Origin: Lolium rigidum
Taxonomy: Eukaryota; Streptophyta; Magnoliopsida; Poales; Poaceae
NCBI RefSeq assembly: GCF_022539505.1
Contig: NC_061510.1
Coordinates: 264,749,687-264,813,686, forward strand
Direction of reading: 5' to 3'
DNA: 64,000 nt
The notes under the pieces are model-generated. The model saw nothing but the letters and a program-made list of their open reading frames with translations, was not told where the DNA came from and did not search any database. The translations under genes were made by a program, and so were the position numbers. Numbering within the stretch: position 1 is the stretch's first letter; each line of letters begins with the position of its first letter. Shown here in pieces: positions 32,183 through 43,623 of the stretch.

Positions 32183-32970
32183 TCATTGAGGACTTCTATT
32201 AGCATCATCAATAACACGTTGACATTTGGCAATCGCCTTGATTGAATCTTGTGTACTCTTTGTCAACATATCAGCTATAGATCTTAAAGCAGCAATACCA
32301 TGTCTTTTATAAAGTACAGCCTTGAGATATTTACTGTTTGATGAAAGCAATGGTCTAGGTTGACGGCTATGAGAAGATGCATCGAAGAAATATCAGAAGT
32401 TTTGTGGGCCTCACTTCTAATGAAGATTGCTTCATCACAACTGCATTCTGATAATAATGCAAAAAGAGTTAAACGATGAACTATGCAAACATTTATTATG
32501 CAATGTAGATATAAGATAATAAAAAGTTGCATAAATAAGACAATGTATGGAACTTGTACTAAGCACAAACTTACATCATAATGTTGCACAGGGTCGCTAC
32601 AGATCCTTTTTTGGCGACTATCTTCTAATGATGATCTGCTTCATTAAAATCTGCATTCTGGTAACATTGCAAACATAGTTACAACAATTAACTATTCAAA
32701 CATGTATTACGCAATGTAGAGATCGGATAACAGACATGTAGCAGAAATAAGCACAAGATAAGATAAGATGCATGTACTAAGCACATACCTGGCTCGCTGC
32801 GAGTCCTTCTCTTGCGTGCACTAGTCGTGGTCAACATGCCTGTCATTTTAGGTTCAGCCATCAAGTGAAATGCTAATCCTCCTCGCTCCATTGTCCTTAA
32901 TCTGTGTTTAGATATCACATTTAAGACCAAGTCAGCTGGTTTCAAATAACAAAAAACTTGAGTCGCCAAA
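32183..32970 (-). pseudogene. Decayed exons of a CACTA-borne gene
   Basis: On the minus strand: exon 1 (…32789) reads RTMERGGLAFHLMAEPKM and TTTSARKRRTRSEP with donor CAG|GTATGTG. Exon 2 (about 32575-32657) and exon 3 (32183-32447) both start after CAG with AATGCAG and look duplicated. Exon 3 ends with SSNSKYLKAVLYKRHGIAAL, RSIADMLTKSTQDSIKAIAK and a stop at 32183-32185. Phases do not all match and stops occur in exon 2, so it is degenerate. By position it could be the element's DNA-binding (TnpA-like) gene, but no domain was recognised. Confidence 0.4.
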
Positions 32971-33213
32971 TGAATAAGCCAATATTTACCGAGATATCAG
33001 ATTAAAACCAACAAGATGTTGCTTTGCATGAGATACGAATTTCAGACATTCAGATTTAGAGTAGGGTAATGCCAAGGTTTTCCACATAAAGTAAACTGGC
33101 ATTAAGAATGACTAAATGTCAGGTTCAAATCACCTTCGCAGTTTCTCCAAGACAAGCATATCAAATAGGCAGAAACATAGTAAAGCATGAATGGCATTGC
33201 TATGGCAGGGTTC
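32971..33213. other. CACTA B interior, non-coding
   Basis: No gene seen; ends at the insertion point of the next LTR element. Confidence 0.4.
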
Positions 33214-34615
33214 TGATGACCCACAAGTATAGGGGATCGCAACAGTCTTCGAGGGAAGTATTACCCAATTTATTGATTCGACACAAGGGGAGACAAAGAA
33301 TACTTGAAAGCCTTAACAGCGGAGTTGTCAATTCAAGTCGCACTGGAAACAGACTTGCTCGCAAGAGTTTATCGATAGTGACAGTTTTATAGCAGTAGCG
33401 TAGTGAAATAACGATAGCGAGAGTAACAAAGACAGCGAGTAGTGATTATAGTAAACAAGCAGGATTAAAATACCGTAGGCACGGGGACGGATGACGGGCG
33501 TTGCATGGATGAGAGAAACTCATGTAACAATCATAGCAGGGCATTTGCGTGATAATAATAAAACGGTATCCAAGTACTAATCAATCAATAGGCATGTGTT
33601 CCAATTATAGTCGTACGTGCTCGCAATGAGAAACTTGCACAACATCTTTTGTCCTACCAGCCGGTGGCAGCCGGCCTCAAGGGAAACTATCTGGATATTA
33701 AGGTACTCCTTTTAATAGAGTACCGGAGCAAAGCATTAACACTCCGTGAACACATGTGATCCTCACATCGCTACCATCCCCTCCGGTTGTCCCGATTCTG
33801 TCACTTCGGGGCCATTGGTTCCGGACAGCGACATGTGTATACAACTTGCAGGTAAGATCATAAACAACGAATATCTTCATGAATCAATAACATGTTCAGA
33901 TCTGAGATCATGGCACTCGGGCCCTAGTGACAAGCATTAAGCATAACAAGTTGCAACAATATCATAAAAGTACCATCTACTGGACACTAGGCACTATGCC
34001 CTAACAATCTTATGCTATTACATGACCAATCTCATCCAATCCCTACCATCCCCTTCGGCCTACGAGCGGGGGAATTACTCACACATGGATGGGGGGAACA
34101 TTGCTGGTTGATGGAGAGGCGTTGGCGGTGATGGCGGTGATGATCTCCTCCAATTCCCCGTCCCGCGAGTGCCGGAACCGGAGACTTCTGGCTCCCGCGA
34201 CGGAGTTTCGCGATGTGGCGGCGTTCTGGAGGGTTTCTGGCGACTTCGACTTCTCCTCGTGCGTTTTTAGGTCGAGGCGAATAAGTAGTCCGAAGGGGGG
34301 TGTCGGAGGCCGGCCGAGGGGGCCACACCACATGGCCGCGCGGGCCCCCCGGGCCGCGCCGCCATGTGGTGTGGGGCCCTCGGGCCTCCACTTCAATTGT
34401 CCTTCCGGCTCCGTCATTATTCCGGGAAAATAGGCCCTTTCGTCAAAATCCCGAGGTTTTTCCCGAAAGTTGGATTTCTCGCACAAAAACGAGACACCGG
34501 AACAGCTTCCGCTGAAAACAGCGTTAGTCCGTGTTAGTTGCATCCAAAATACACAAATTAGAGGCAAAACAATAGCAAAAGTGTTCGGGAAAGTAGATAC
34601 GTTTTGGACGTATCA
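33214..34615 (-). mobile_element. LTR of a minus-strand Athila-like element
   Basis: On the minus strand it starts TGATACGTCCAAAACGTATC at 34615 and ends CTATACTTGTGGGTCATCA at 33214. The minus-strand polypurine tract (AAGCTTGGGGGAGT) sits right outside at 34616-34630, so this is the 3' LTR. Length 1402 bp. It is a relative of, but distinct from, the family at 25495. It is inserted inside CACTA element B. Confidence 0.75.
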
Positions 34616-36890
34616 ACTCCCCCAAGCTTAGCTTATTGCTTGTCCTCAAGCAATTCGGTTAACAACCGAGCGATAAAAGAACTTTCACGAACACATTTGC
34701 TCATATGATGTATATATTCTCATGATATGGCTAATACTTGAGCAGTTCATAATAAGGTACATGCAAATAAGATCATCTAACAACTATGTCAATCATGAAG
34801 AGGTACCAACAATTAATAATAAGCATCATGAATCATGTATATAAGCAGGATTGCAATGTTCATAAGAGAGTATGATAAAGTGGTATCTCGCTTGCCTGTA
34901 TTTGATCGGCAAAACATAAATGCCCGGGCACCTCTGGAGTTCATACAAAGACTAGAAGTAGTGATTGTCAAAGATAAAAGTATCAAAGTTATACCACAAT
35001 CAATCATATTTTGAGACAAGCATATTACACTAAGAATGACAGTCGTGCTCTCAAGAAAGTGCTCAAAGAAATAATGGAGACACAACATAAAAGTAAAAGA
35101 TTGACTCTTCGCAGAGGGAAGCAGGGATTAACATGCGCTAGAGCTTTTCATTTGTAAAGCAGGAGTAAAATTATTTTGAGAGGTGTTTGTTGTTGTCAAC
35201 GAATGGTAATGGGTACACCAACTACCTCGCCAACCGGACTTTCAAGAGCGGCTCCCATGAATTATTTGCATATTTATGCGGCACTCCTTCCAACCTTTCT
35301 TACACAAACCATGGCTAACCGAATCCTCGGGTGCCTGCCAACAATCACATACCATGAAGGATTGCATTTTTAGTTTAGTTTTATTATGATGATGACACTC
35401 CCCCCAACCTTTGCTTACACAAGCCATGGCTAACCGAATCCTTCGGGTGCCGTCCAACAATCACAAACCATGGAGGAGTGTCTATTTAAGTTAATTAATT
35501 CGGGATCGGGAATCCCATTGCCAGCTCTTTTTGCAAAATTATTGGATAAGCGGATGTGCCACTATTCCATATGAGAGTCCGTCAAAAGTAAATGACAAGG
35601 TTGAAAGGTAAACACCACATACTTCCTCATGAGCTATGAAACATAAACACAAATTGAGAACCATTTTGAAGGTTTTAAAGGTAGCGCATGAGAATTTACT
35701 TGGAATGGTTTGAAATGCCATGCATAGGTATTTATGGTGGACACTTCGGAATAACTTGGTTTTCATGTGTTTGGATGCACGAGCAGCGTTCCCGCTCAGT
35801 ACAAGTGAAGGCTAGCAAAAAGACTAGGGAGCGACAAATCAAGAGAGCAGTAACTGTCATAATCATGCTTGCGGCAAAATAAATTAACTGAGGCATAATT
35901 GACTCTTGTTCAGTCATATGCATGCGTGAGCATGTGCCAAGTCGATATAAATGAATTATTCAGAGGAGGATACCACAATGTCATACTTACTTATGAATAA
36001 AACAACGCAAGCAAACATCCATGACATGCTACTCATATTAATAGATTGGAGCTAATCATGAGAGATCATGAACTACTAGACTTTCTTAAATGACATATAC
36101 CTCACATGAACCAACTAAGCATGCTCACATGGATGAGTATATGTACAAAAATGAAAACAAATAGAGTTCATACCAGCCTCTCACCACAATCAGATTGTCG
36201 TAGATCGTCATTATTGCCTTTTCACTTGTGTAGCTTGGATAATATGAAATGAAAACCACGCTCCAGCCACCGAAGACCATTGAACTCATGATGAACTTTA
36301 CAAACCAAAGAAGAACAGCAAATATTTTTGGTGTTTTCGAATTTGAGAATAAGAACAAAAGGAAACAAGCAAACAAAGCAAAATCTTTTTGGGTTTTCTT
36401 ATGGCAAACTAGCAATAGCAAATAAAGTGAAACAAATGCAAGAAACCAAGATAAGCAAATGGTGAAGAGAAACAACAGAAATATTTTTGGTCTTTTTGTG
36501 TTTTGGGAAAGAAACAAAGTGGAAACAAGAAATAGCAAACTAAAAGAAACACAGAAAAGCGAGATGGCAGAAATCTGCCAAAACCTGACAGCAGTACAGA
36601 AATCGATTTTTACAAAAATCTTACGTTGCTCAGTTCAAAAAGTGTTCAACTAATGAAAGTTAGATAACAACCTGGGGAACATGCACAAAAATTTGCAACT
36701 CAAAATACTGTTCTGGCTGGGCGCACGAATTTTTACGGTAACAGCCCAGAATCTGTTTTCAGGCAGCACTTCCCCAAATATCATCTTCCTCTCATTAGAA
36801 AACCACTCAAAGAGACTAAACAAGTATATACAAGTATCCAGCAATCATAATATGAAAAGAATGAGTGATGCCGGTATACCTCCCCCCAAG
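34616..36890. other. Non-coding internal region of that element
   Basis: About 2.3 kb without a protein-like ORF. The near-duplicate words CTTACACAA.CCATGGCTAACCGAATCCT recur at about 35299 and 35412. A second CCCCCCAAGCTTAGG is at 36885. Confidence 0.6.
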
Positions 36891-36915
36891 CTTAGGCTTT
36901 TGGCCTAAGTGGAGT

Positions 36916-37672
36916 TCAATCCCATCGATCCCATGAAGTAGCGCCTCCGTAGTATGACGAAGATGGATCGTATTCCGGGTATGTGCTAGAAGACGCACCG
37001 GGATGTGTGACGGTGTAATCATAGGAAGGCTCGACATCCTCGGAGTCATGCTGCTGGTGGAAATCTTGTATCTTCATATGTTCATCCACCTCCTCCTTAG
37101 TGCACGACCATGATTGCCTGTCAATACTGAACAAACCTGGTTGGGGAAGAGGAATTTCTTTCTCATCCCCGTCAGAAAACAACATTCTATAGAACATATT
37201 ATCTAAAGTAGAATCATTAGTCACAAAATGATGACTCTTCATAGCAGCAATATCAAGTCTCCTAGGGGCCAATGGCACATCATTAGGATCAATAGGAAGA
37301 TTTAGATATGTTAAAATGCGCAGTGCAATAGTTTCTCCAAAAATAGGTCCCCTGGTAGTCAGGCGGCGAGCAATAAGAGCACCAAGGTGATAGGATGTTT
37401 TGACCGGTAAGTGCAATATTCAGGAAAGCAAGATGGTAGCTAGAGATATTACTAGTGTTCTCCCTACCAAGAATGCTAGTAGCAATGTAATATGCAAAAT
37501 ACTTAATGGCGGGGAGTTGAATGTTCCTTATCTTGCCCCGATTGAATGGTGCGACAATCATCATCGGTAATCCTCGATAGAGCTCCAACAAGTCCCGGGG
37601 GTTGTCATCAATCCTACTTGCTTGTACCTGCAGGGACAATATCCAACGCACGACAAAATCCTTCAATTGCAT
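36916..37672 (-). pseudogene. Athila ORF1/Gag-like protein, one frameshift, cut by gap
   Basis: Two overlapping minus-strand frames join with one single-base shift near 37400. Upstream part: WILSLQVQASRIDD, YYIATSILGRENTSNISSYH, LAFLNIALTG. Downstream part: SYHLGALIARRLTTRGPIFG, PIDPNDVPLAPRRLDIAAMK, and a Tyr/Ser/Asp-rich tail ending YGGATSWDRWD. The HLGALIARRL..RGPIFG pattern fits the plant Athila ORF1 family. The start is lost in the N gap. No pol in sight. Confidence 0.55.
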
Positions 37673-37673
37673 A

Positions 37674-37773
37674 NNNNNNNNNNNNNNNNNNNNNNNNNNN
37701 NNNNNNNNNNNNNNNNNNNNNNNNNNNNNNNNNNNNNNNNNNNNNNNNNNNNNNNNNNNNNNNNNNNNNNNNN
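37674..37773. other. Assembly gap (100 N)
   Basis: Exactly 100 N. It separates the ORF1-like fragment from an LTR fragment of a different family, so the junction should not be read as biological. Confidence 0.99.
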
Positions 37774-38142
37774 TATTGCCTCTAAACCTGGGATATTACG
37801 GGGCACCGGGCGCCCTCCCCATAGGCCGGCGCGGCCGGGGAGCGCCGCGCGCGGCCCTATGGTGTGGGGCCCCCGGGCCTCCCTCCGGAGTCTCATTCGG
37901 TGTCTGGTCCGTCTCGGTGAATTATGATGTTTGGTCTTCGTTTCGTCGAATTCGAGAATATTGCCCGAACAGCCTTTACGGAACCAAAAACGGCGAGAAA
38001 ACGAGAGCTGGCCCTTCGGCATCTCGTCAATAGGTTAGTTCCGGAAAACGCATAAAATCATCATAAAGTGTGAACAAAACATGTAGGTATTGTCATAAAA
38101 CAAGCATGGAACATCGAAATTATAGATACGTTGGAGGCGTAT
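37774..38142 (-). mobile_element. LTR fragment, TGATACG family
   Basis: On the minus strand it starts GATACGCCTCCAACGTATCT near 38142 and carries AACTAACCTATTGACGAGAT as in the other family LTRs. The final A/T of the LTR border is absent and the sequence passes directly into the accessory region of the Tat element, so the border is a truncation or a mis-join. Confidence 0.7.
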
Positions 38143-38149
38143 CGGCGGC

Positions 38150-38549
38150 TCGGATGGCGGCGCACGACGAGCACGCCCGGAGGAGTGGGACCGAGGAAGA
38201 CCACGCCTCCTCCGTCCGGTCACGAGGACGACAAGTCCTTGACCGGCGGAGATGAAGACCCTCCGGTTCCTCGCCGATGGGGAGCCTGGAATCGGAGAGC
38301 GAGGATGACTCGTTCTCCTGGGACGGTTACACCCCCTCCGAGGAAGAGGAGGAAGATGACGACGATGACTCCCTCGAGGGTTACCCACCGGCAAAGCGCC
38401 CCCGCACCTGGTGGGATGACGACGACAGCGACGATGACGAAGAGGATGAGGCTCCCGTAGAGGGCTACGGGAGCAGCGACGAGGAGCCTGCCGGCAGCAG
38501 CGCCGACGAGAGCTCCGAGGACGACGACGAGGGCAGCGACGGCCCGTAG
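38150..38549 (+). pseudogene. Acidic accessory ORF, second copy (antisense to gag-pro)
   Basis: Homologous to 6464-6932: SFSWDGYTPSEEEEEDDDDD, PPAKRPRTWWDDDDSDDDEE and YGSSDEEPAGSSADESSEDD, ending at TAG 38547-38549. Frame breaks occur near 38240 and 38280. It lies on the + strand while gag-pro of this element is on the minus strand. Accessory genes antisense to pol are known from Tat-lineage elements (for example maize Grande). Confidence 0.6.
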
Positions 38550-39383
38550 ACTAGGATCTACTAGCATAGGCCTAGTAGTAGTAGTGCATTAGGCATTGGA
38601 TGATCCTTTTGAGAGCCATCGACTCTTTCTTGTAAAGCCGATCATTTGAATCAATAAGAACTGTTCTTCCAATTTGACTCTCCATTTATTCAATTTCAAG
38701 TCTTCCACTTGCCGCACTAAGAACCGATAGCAACATATCGGACTTTTCCCCTCAAACGCCCATGCGGCCAGACTCAAATATCCGACCATGATACTTTGCA
38801 ACCCTGAAGCCGATGGTCTGTTCCATCGGCTATTTTGAACATCCGGTCTCCTTCAGGGGATAGTTTCGCCGATGATGTTCCTTCATCTTCTTGCGAGTAC
38901 CGGGACGGTCCGGACCCACCTTTGAAGAGGGTTGTGATACGAGTCGGCCGATAACACCTGAATCGGCTTCAAAAGCGAGTGTCTACTAGGCCAGCTGCCC
39001 CCCGAGCCTCAGTCAAGGCGAGAACAACGGTGAGGACACACAGTTCAGTCGAAGGGACTCGAGCTCGAGCAATTCTGAGAAAACCACCACGCAGGGCCAG
39101 CCAGACTTGCCACCGTCGGCTTCCAAGAAAAGGTCGGCCTATCGAACACTGCCGTTTCCCAAACTCTCATCAAAGCGGGGCAGGGCAGCCTACGCATAGA
39201 GAGCCGATGCATCGAGAGAGCTCGCAAAGAACCGCAAGCCTCTCCATTAAACCAGGAGATATCAAACGTAACTCCCTCCTTTCCTCGGCTGATTTTGCCT
39301 GCTGACCCCTTGTCGTTCTTATCGGTTAACCTCTTCCTCTGCAAACTGATGACACCTTCAGTGGGGATGTCGAGGAGGTACCC
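38550..39383. other. Tat 3' non-coding region
   Basis: No confident gene. Rich in AGCCGAT/ATCGGCT words (for example CCGATGGTCTGTTCCATCGGC at about 38811), as in 6933-7369. Confidence 0.5.
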
Positions 39384-39851
39384 ATGTCATCCGCCACTCT
39401 AGCAACTTCTACGAGTGCAGTTGAGAAGGTGGCCAACTTGGCCAAACCGACAGCAGAAACACCAGAGCCGATCACCTCTTCTTCCGTTGAAAGCCGATAT
39501 CGCAGACAAAATGCCAACGGCTTGATGAGCAAAAAAGCTGCCGTGTACACCAAAACTGACACCTCTGACCGCACTGCTGAACTGGCGATCTCGCGCAAAG
39601 GGTTGGAGGTCCTCGAAGAGAAGGTTTGGGCAACAAAACAGCTCATTGAAGCTGGGGAAGCTCTCATTGTTCACTCCCTCGAGGAAGCAGAAGGCCTCGA
39701 AGCTGAGCCGAAGGCCGACTTGGTCGAAATCCGCGTCTCGAACACGCGAGCTGGTAGATCTCGTGTAATTTGTACTAGAGTCGATGGCTGTGCATCGGCT
39801 TTGTTTCTTAGCTCTAAAGTCGATGTACGTGCATCGGTCTGTACATCATGA
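39384..39851 (+). CDS. Accessory ORF with coiled-coil pattern (antisense to gag-pro)
   Basis: An open frame of 155 codons: Ser/Thr-rich start, then LEVLEEKVWATKQLIEAGEA and HSLEEAEGLEAEPKADLVEI with heptad-like spacing. It is probably the 3' part of the same accessory gene whose start is seen at 7370-7860, but no overlapping sequence proves this. The last ~40 residues run into GCCGAT-type repeats and are unlikely to be original coding sequence. Function unknown. Confidence 0.4.
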   Translation: MSSATLATSTSAVEKVANLAKPTAETPEPITSSSVESRYRRQNANGLMSKKAAVYTKTDTSDRTAELAISRKGLEVLEEKVWATKQLIEAGEALIVHSLEEAEGLEAEPKADLVEIRVSNTRAGRSRVICTRVDGCASALFLSSKVDVRASVCTS

Positions 39852-39989
39852 GAGAAATTTTTTTTGCGGCCGATTTTTCTATCGGCCCCCAATATTTCAC
39901 TTGCACATGTATCGCACATGTTCATCCGATTAGGTGCCCCCAGAGCCGAATCTGCCGGGTAGCTGCGGATATCGGCTCCGTAGTTAGCC

Positions 39990-40239
39990 AAGGCACGCGT
40001 ATTTGAACGTCGGCTCCGTTAGGACCAATATTGACTTCTTCCAGCTCATCAGCCGACGTAAACCCGTTGCCCGTTAGATCGACGTTGAACACAGGCAGAA
40101 CGTATGGTGATGATAATTTTGGCCGATTGTCTGGAATCGGCCTCCATGTTGATTGAATCGCTAAGCCGAAGGTTTTGCAATGTTTGTCCATAGATCTTTG
40201 GGGCCGATCACAAGGATCGGCCTCGCCACGTTCGTCCAT
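39990..40239 (-). pseudogene. Start of pol (linker only), RT deleted
   Basis: The ATG at 40239 opens MDERGEADPCDRPQ, then LPVFNVDLTGNGFTSADELE, matching 5363 onward. Homology is lost after NIGP at about 40020, where the sequence becomes GCCGAT-type 3' DNA. So RT, RNase H and integrase are deleted as one block. Confidence 0.75.
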
Positions 40240-40253
40240 AGATTTTGTTCTTG

Positions 40254-41252
40254 CTATACGGTCAGGCCGGTGGACAAGATCAGCCTAACCCCGTCCTTCG
40301 TCACGTCGATGCGCTCGCAGTCGTCCAAAGTGATGCCTGAGAGTGGCTCTTGGCCTGTCGTCTCCCAAACGTTCATGCCAGCCGTTGAAATCTCGGCTGA
40401 GTCATCTGCGTGGACGACCTCTACTTCATCTCCATCCCACTGTATTAAGCATTGGTGCATCATGGATGGAATGCAACAGTTGGCGTGGATCCAATCTCTC
40501 CCTAGCAGGACAGCATAGGTACTCTTGCTATCGACAATAAAGAACGTCGTAGGGATGGTTTTTCTTCCTACGGTCAAATCCACGTTCAGAACACCTTGTG
40601 CTTCAGATGCTTGGCCATTGAAATCGCTCAGTGTAACGTTGGTCTTGATCAGATCCGAGCTAGAGCGTCCCAACCGACGTAGCATGGAGTATGGCATAAT
40701 GTTGACTGCCGCTCCGGTGTCCACCAGCATCTTGTTGACGGGCTGCCCATTGATATAACCTCGCAAGTACAGGGCCTTCAGGTGTCTGTAGCTTCTTTCT
40801 CGTGGCTTCTCAAAGATAACTGGCCGTGGGCCGCAGTCAAGTTGTGCCACAGGTGCTTCGTCTAATCCTGGAGCACTAAACTCCGCCGGAAGGATGAACA
40901 CCATGTTTGTGCCAGCCGATGTCTCATCATCGGCTTTCTTTTGTCTGGGGCGCCACTCTTTCTTTTGTGGCCGTCCTTCTTCGTCCAGAGTTCGCTGAAT
41001 TTTCATGGCCAGATCAGGCCGCGCCTTCCTTAACGTGTGCAGGTATAACCTTTCGGCTTCCTCCAAACCACGTAATCGCTGAACCCTACGCTTTTGGGAA
41101 CGGCTGAGTCCATCAGGGCACCACCTTGGCCGGTGGTACTTATCTTCTTCCTCTTCATCATCGTCCTCTAATTCCTCGAGATCTTCCACCCGAGAGGACT
41201 CAGCGTGCTTGTTCCGAGGCGGGAGAGGCCCTAGACATTTGAACACGGACAC
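40254..41252 (-). CDS. Gag C-terminal/aspartic protease ORF, second copy
   Basis: A 332-codon open frame matching residues ~220-553 of the ORF at 3687. It includes an acidic run (EDDDEEEEDKYHRP), the retropepsin motif LVDTGAAVNIMPYSMLRRLG, and GRDWIHANCCIPSMMHQC, and ends LSTGLTV and TAG (40256-40254). The upstream part (41253-43565) is frame-broken, so this is an intact protease domain inside a dead element. It is close in sequence to copy 1 but clearly diverged. Confidence 0.8.
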   Translation of the reverse strand: MSVFKCLGPLPPRNKHAESSRVEDLEELEDDDEEEEDKYHRPRWCPDGLSRSQKRRVQRLRGLEEAERLYLHTLRKARPDLAMKIQRTLDEEGRPQKKEWRPRQKKADDETSAGTNMVFILPAEFSAPGLDEAPVAQLDCGPRPVIFEKPRERSYRHLKALYLRGYINGQPVNKMLVDTGAAVNIMPYSMLRRLGRSSSDLIKTNVTLSDFNGQASEAQGVLNVDLTVGRKTIPTTFFIVDSKSTYAVLLGRDWIHANCCIPSMMHQCLIQWDGDEVEVVHADDSAEISTAGMNVWETTGQEPLSGITLDDCERIDVTKDGVRLILSTGLTV

Positions 41253-43565
41253 GTTAGCTACATCCTTCTTCTTCTGTCTACATTACGGGCGGTTGCCGAT
41301 TGTAGGCAATCGGCTCATTCCTGAATCCCAGCAGTGTCCGAAGAAGGGACAGTCCAGTGCCTATCCACGTCGTCTTGCTCTCTTGACTTTTCCTTGGCGT
41401 GGCGCTCATATCTCTCCTCGTCGCGATCATGCCGATGATGTCTCCTGGCGTCCCTAGCCAGACGATCTCTTTCGTCATCGTTGTCGTATCGTCGGCGTTG
41501 GTCGTATAGACTCACGTATTTGTTGAGGAGGTGATCGAGAGAGAGGTCGCCGATATCTCACATTCTTCACTTCTCCCTCCGTGATGTAGCGCTTGCCATC
41601 GTGCCGGGCCGATCGCGTGGAACGGCTTCCTCCTTGTCCTCGTTATGAGAGCAAGCTGCCCTCGTCTCTGTCCTTACCGCAGTGGTGCCCAGGTCCTACC
41701 ATGTTGATGTTGAACGAGAAACCCGGCTGGCACCTCCCGGGGTAAGTGCATTCCACCATGTTAACGGCGGGGAAGGGGTGTGTGTCGACTTTCATGGCGT
41801 GCTGGCTGAAAATTAGACGCCCTTGTTCTATCGCCATTTGGATCTGCCGACGCCACACCCTGCCGGTCGTTGGTGGCATGGGTGAACGTGTTATGCCACT
41901 TGCGGTATGGCTTTCCGTTCAGCTCCTGAGCCGTGGGGATCTTGTGGCCTTCGGGTACCTTTAGCTGCTTCTCCTTAAGTAAGAGGTCGAAAATTTGCTC
42001 AGCCTTGGTCACGTCGAAGTCAAACCGTCTTGGAGGACCTTGTGGCTTAACCCACTTGCAGGACACGGGGCTTGCCCCCCAAGTCCATTCAGCCACTGCT
42101 ACCTCTTGATCTCCCGCAAAGCCTTCATCTTCATCTGCCTCAACCAGGACCACCGCACGCTTGAATTTATCCTGGTATACCTCTGGGTGGCGCTGTTCAT
42201 ATAATGACGGCTTCTCGCACCATATGCGCCGTTGAAGGGTAGTCACGCTTGGGAGGCCACGTCCTTGATCGGTGATGCGAGACCCACCATCGCCAACTCG
42301 ATCGCTTCCTTTTCGCGTCACACGAGCCGAATAGCATCGGTTCCTAACGGTCCTGAAGCGCTGGATGTATTCCGACACTCGTTTCTCCGCGCTTCTGTCG
42401 TACTTGTGCTAGATCGGCAATGCCAGCCTCGGAAGCCTGCGAGTGATACCGCATGTGGAGCTGCTCTTCCAATTGCTTCCAAGTCCGGATTGAGTCCGGT
42501 GGCGGCGATGTGTACCACCCGAAAGCCGATCCTGTGAGGGACTCGTGCGAAAAACCTCACACGTAGTTCATCCGATGCTGAGATCGTGCCCAGGCTGTGC
42601 CAAATATCGGCTCACATGCTCGATTGAGCTGGAGCCATCTGATCCACTAAACTTGGAGAATTCAGGGAGCCGATATTTGGGTGGTAGCGGGATCAACTCG
42701 TACTCGTTGGGGTACGGCTTGGAATAGCCGATTGCCCTCCTTTTCGGCACCATGCCGAACTGGTCTCTCAAGATTGTACTGATCTGATCCGCGGTGCTGG
42801 CTGCAGGAGTCGAACTCTGAAGATTCGCCGGAGTGGCATACTTAGCCAGCCATGCTTGCTTTTCAAGCTCGAGCCAACCTGCGGGAGTTGAGCTGCGGAG
42901 GTTTGTCGGAGTGGCATACTTAGCTAGCCACGTTCGCTTCTCAAGATCCGTTCCCGAAGTTCCTCCTCGCTGTTCCGTGAGTCCCCGCCGTTGCGCTCCG
43001 GTTCGTGAGTGCCCGATCTATCGCGGTCCGGCACGTATGTGCACGTGTATCCGTGAGGGATCTCCTTAGGCGCCTCATACAAGAACTGGTAATTACTAGG
43101 GTCACCACCGATCTTGTAGACGACGTATGCCGGTGAACTCGGCACTTCTGGTGCTGCCAACGCGAATGGCAGCGGTGGTCGGGACTGGAGTGGCATCTCT
43201 CCTTGGTGAGCCCCTAGAGCTAGTCCTGACGGAGAGTACTGATGCCTCATGATTTCCTGGATCACCCGAAGGGCGACACGCTCCAAAGTGTTCACCAGGC
43301 TCTCAAAATGGCGGTGCAGCGAATGAGCTACCATGAAATTAATCTCCCCGACGCGAGACCCGGTGCGTTCTTCCGACGGGGCGGACAGGTCCACTCCATC
43401 GAGCGCGCCTTCGGGTGAGAACCCTTTCCACCCGATGCCGTGTGAGCGGAGTTCTCTCGGAAAGAGCCGATGAGGTCGGCTTCGAGGATAGCTTTGACCT
43501 CGTCATACTTCTTCTTGAGCTCCTCGGCCGGATCTTCGTACGTGATCGGAGTACCTTCCGCCATA
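41253..43565 (-). pseudogene. gag, second copy, multiply frameshifted
   Basis: The start MAEGTPITYEDPAEELKKKY is at 43565. Recognisable blocks follow in several frames: SLHRHFESLVNTLERVALRV, YSKPYPNEYELIPLPPKYRL, SEYIQRFRTVRNRCYSARV, YEQRHPEVYQDKFKRAVVLV and KWHNTFTHATNDRQ. A local tandem duplication of about 75 bp (GGAGTGGCATACTTAGC.AGCCA twice) is at 42803-42953. It cannot produce Gag. Confidence 0.75.
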
Positions 43566-43601
43566 TCAGATGTAGATGGCGATGCGGTTGATGTCGAAGA
43601 C

Positions 43602-43621
43602 CGTCCCACCGGGCGTGCCGT
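43602..43621 (-). promoter_or_regulatory. Primer binding site of Tat copy 2
   Basis: On the minus strand GGCACGCCCGGTGGGAC sits immediately after the LTR end, equivalent to 2089-2106. Confidence 0.6.
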
Positions 43622-43623
43622 AA

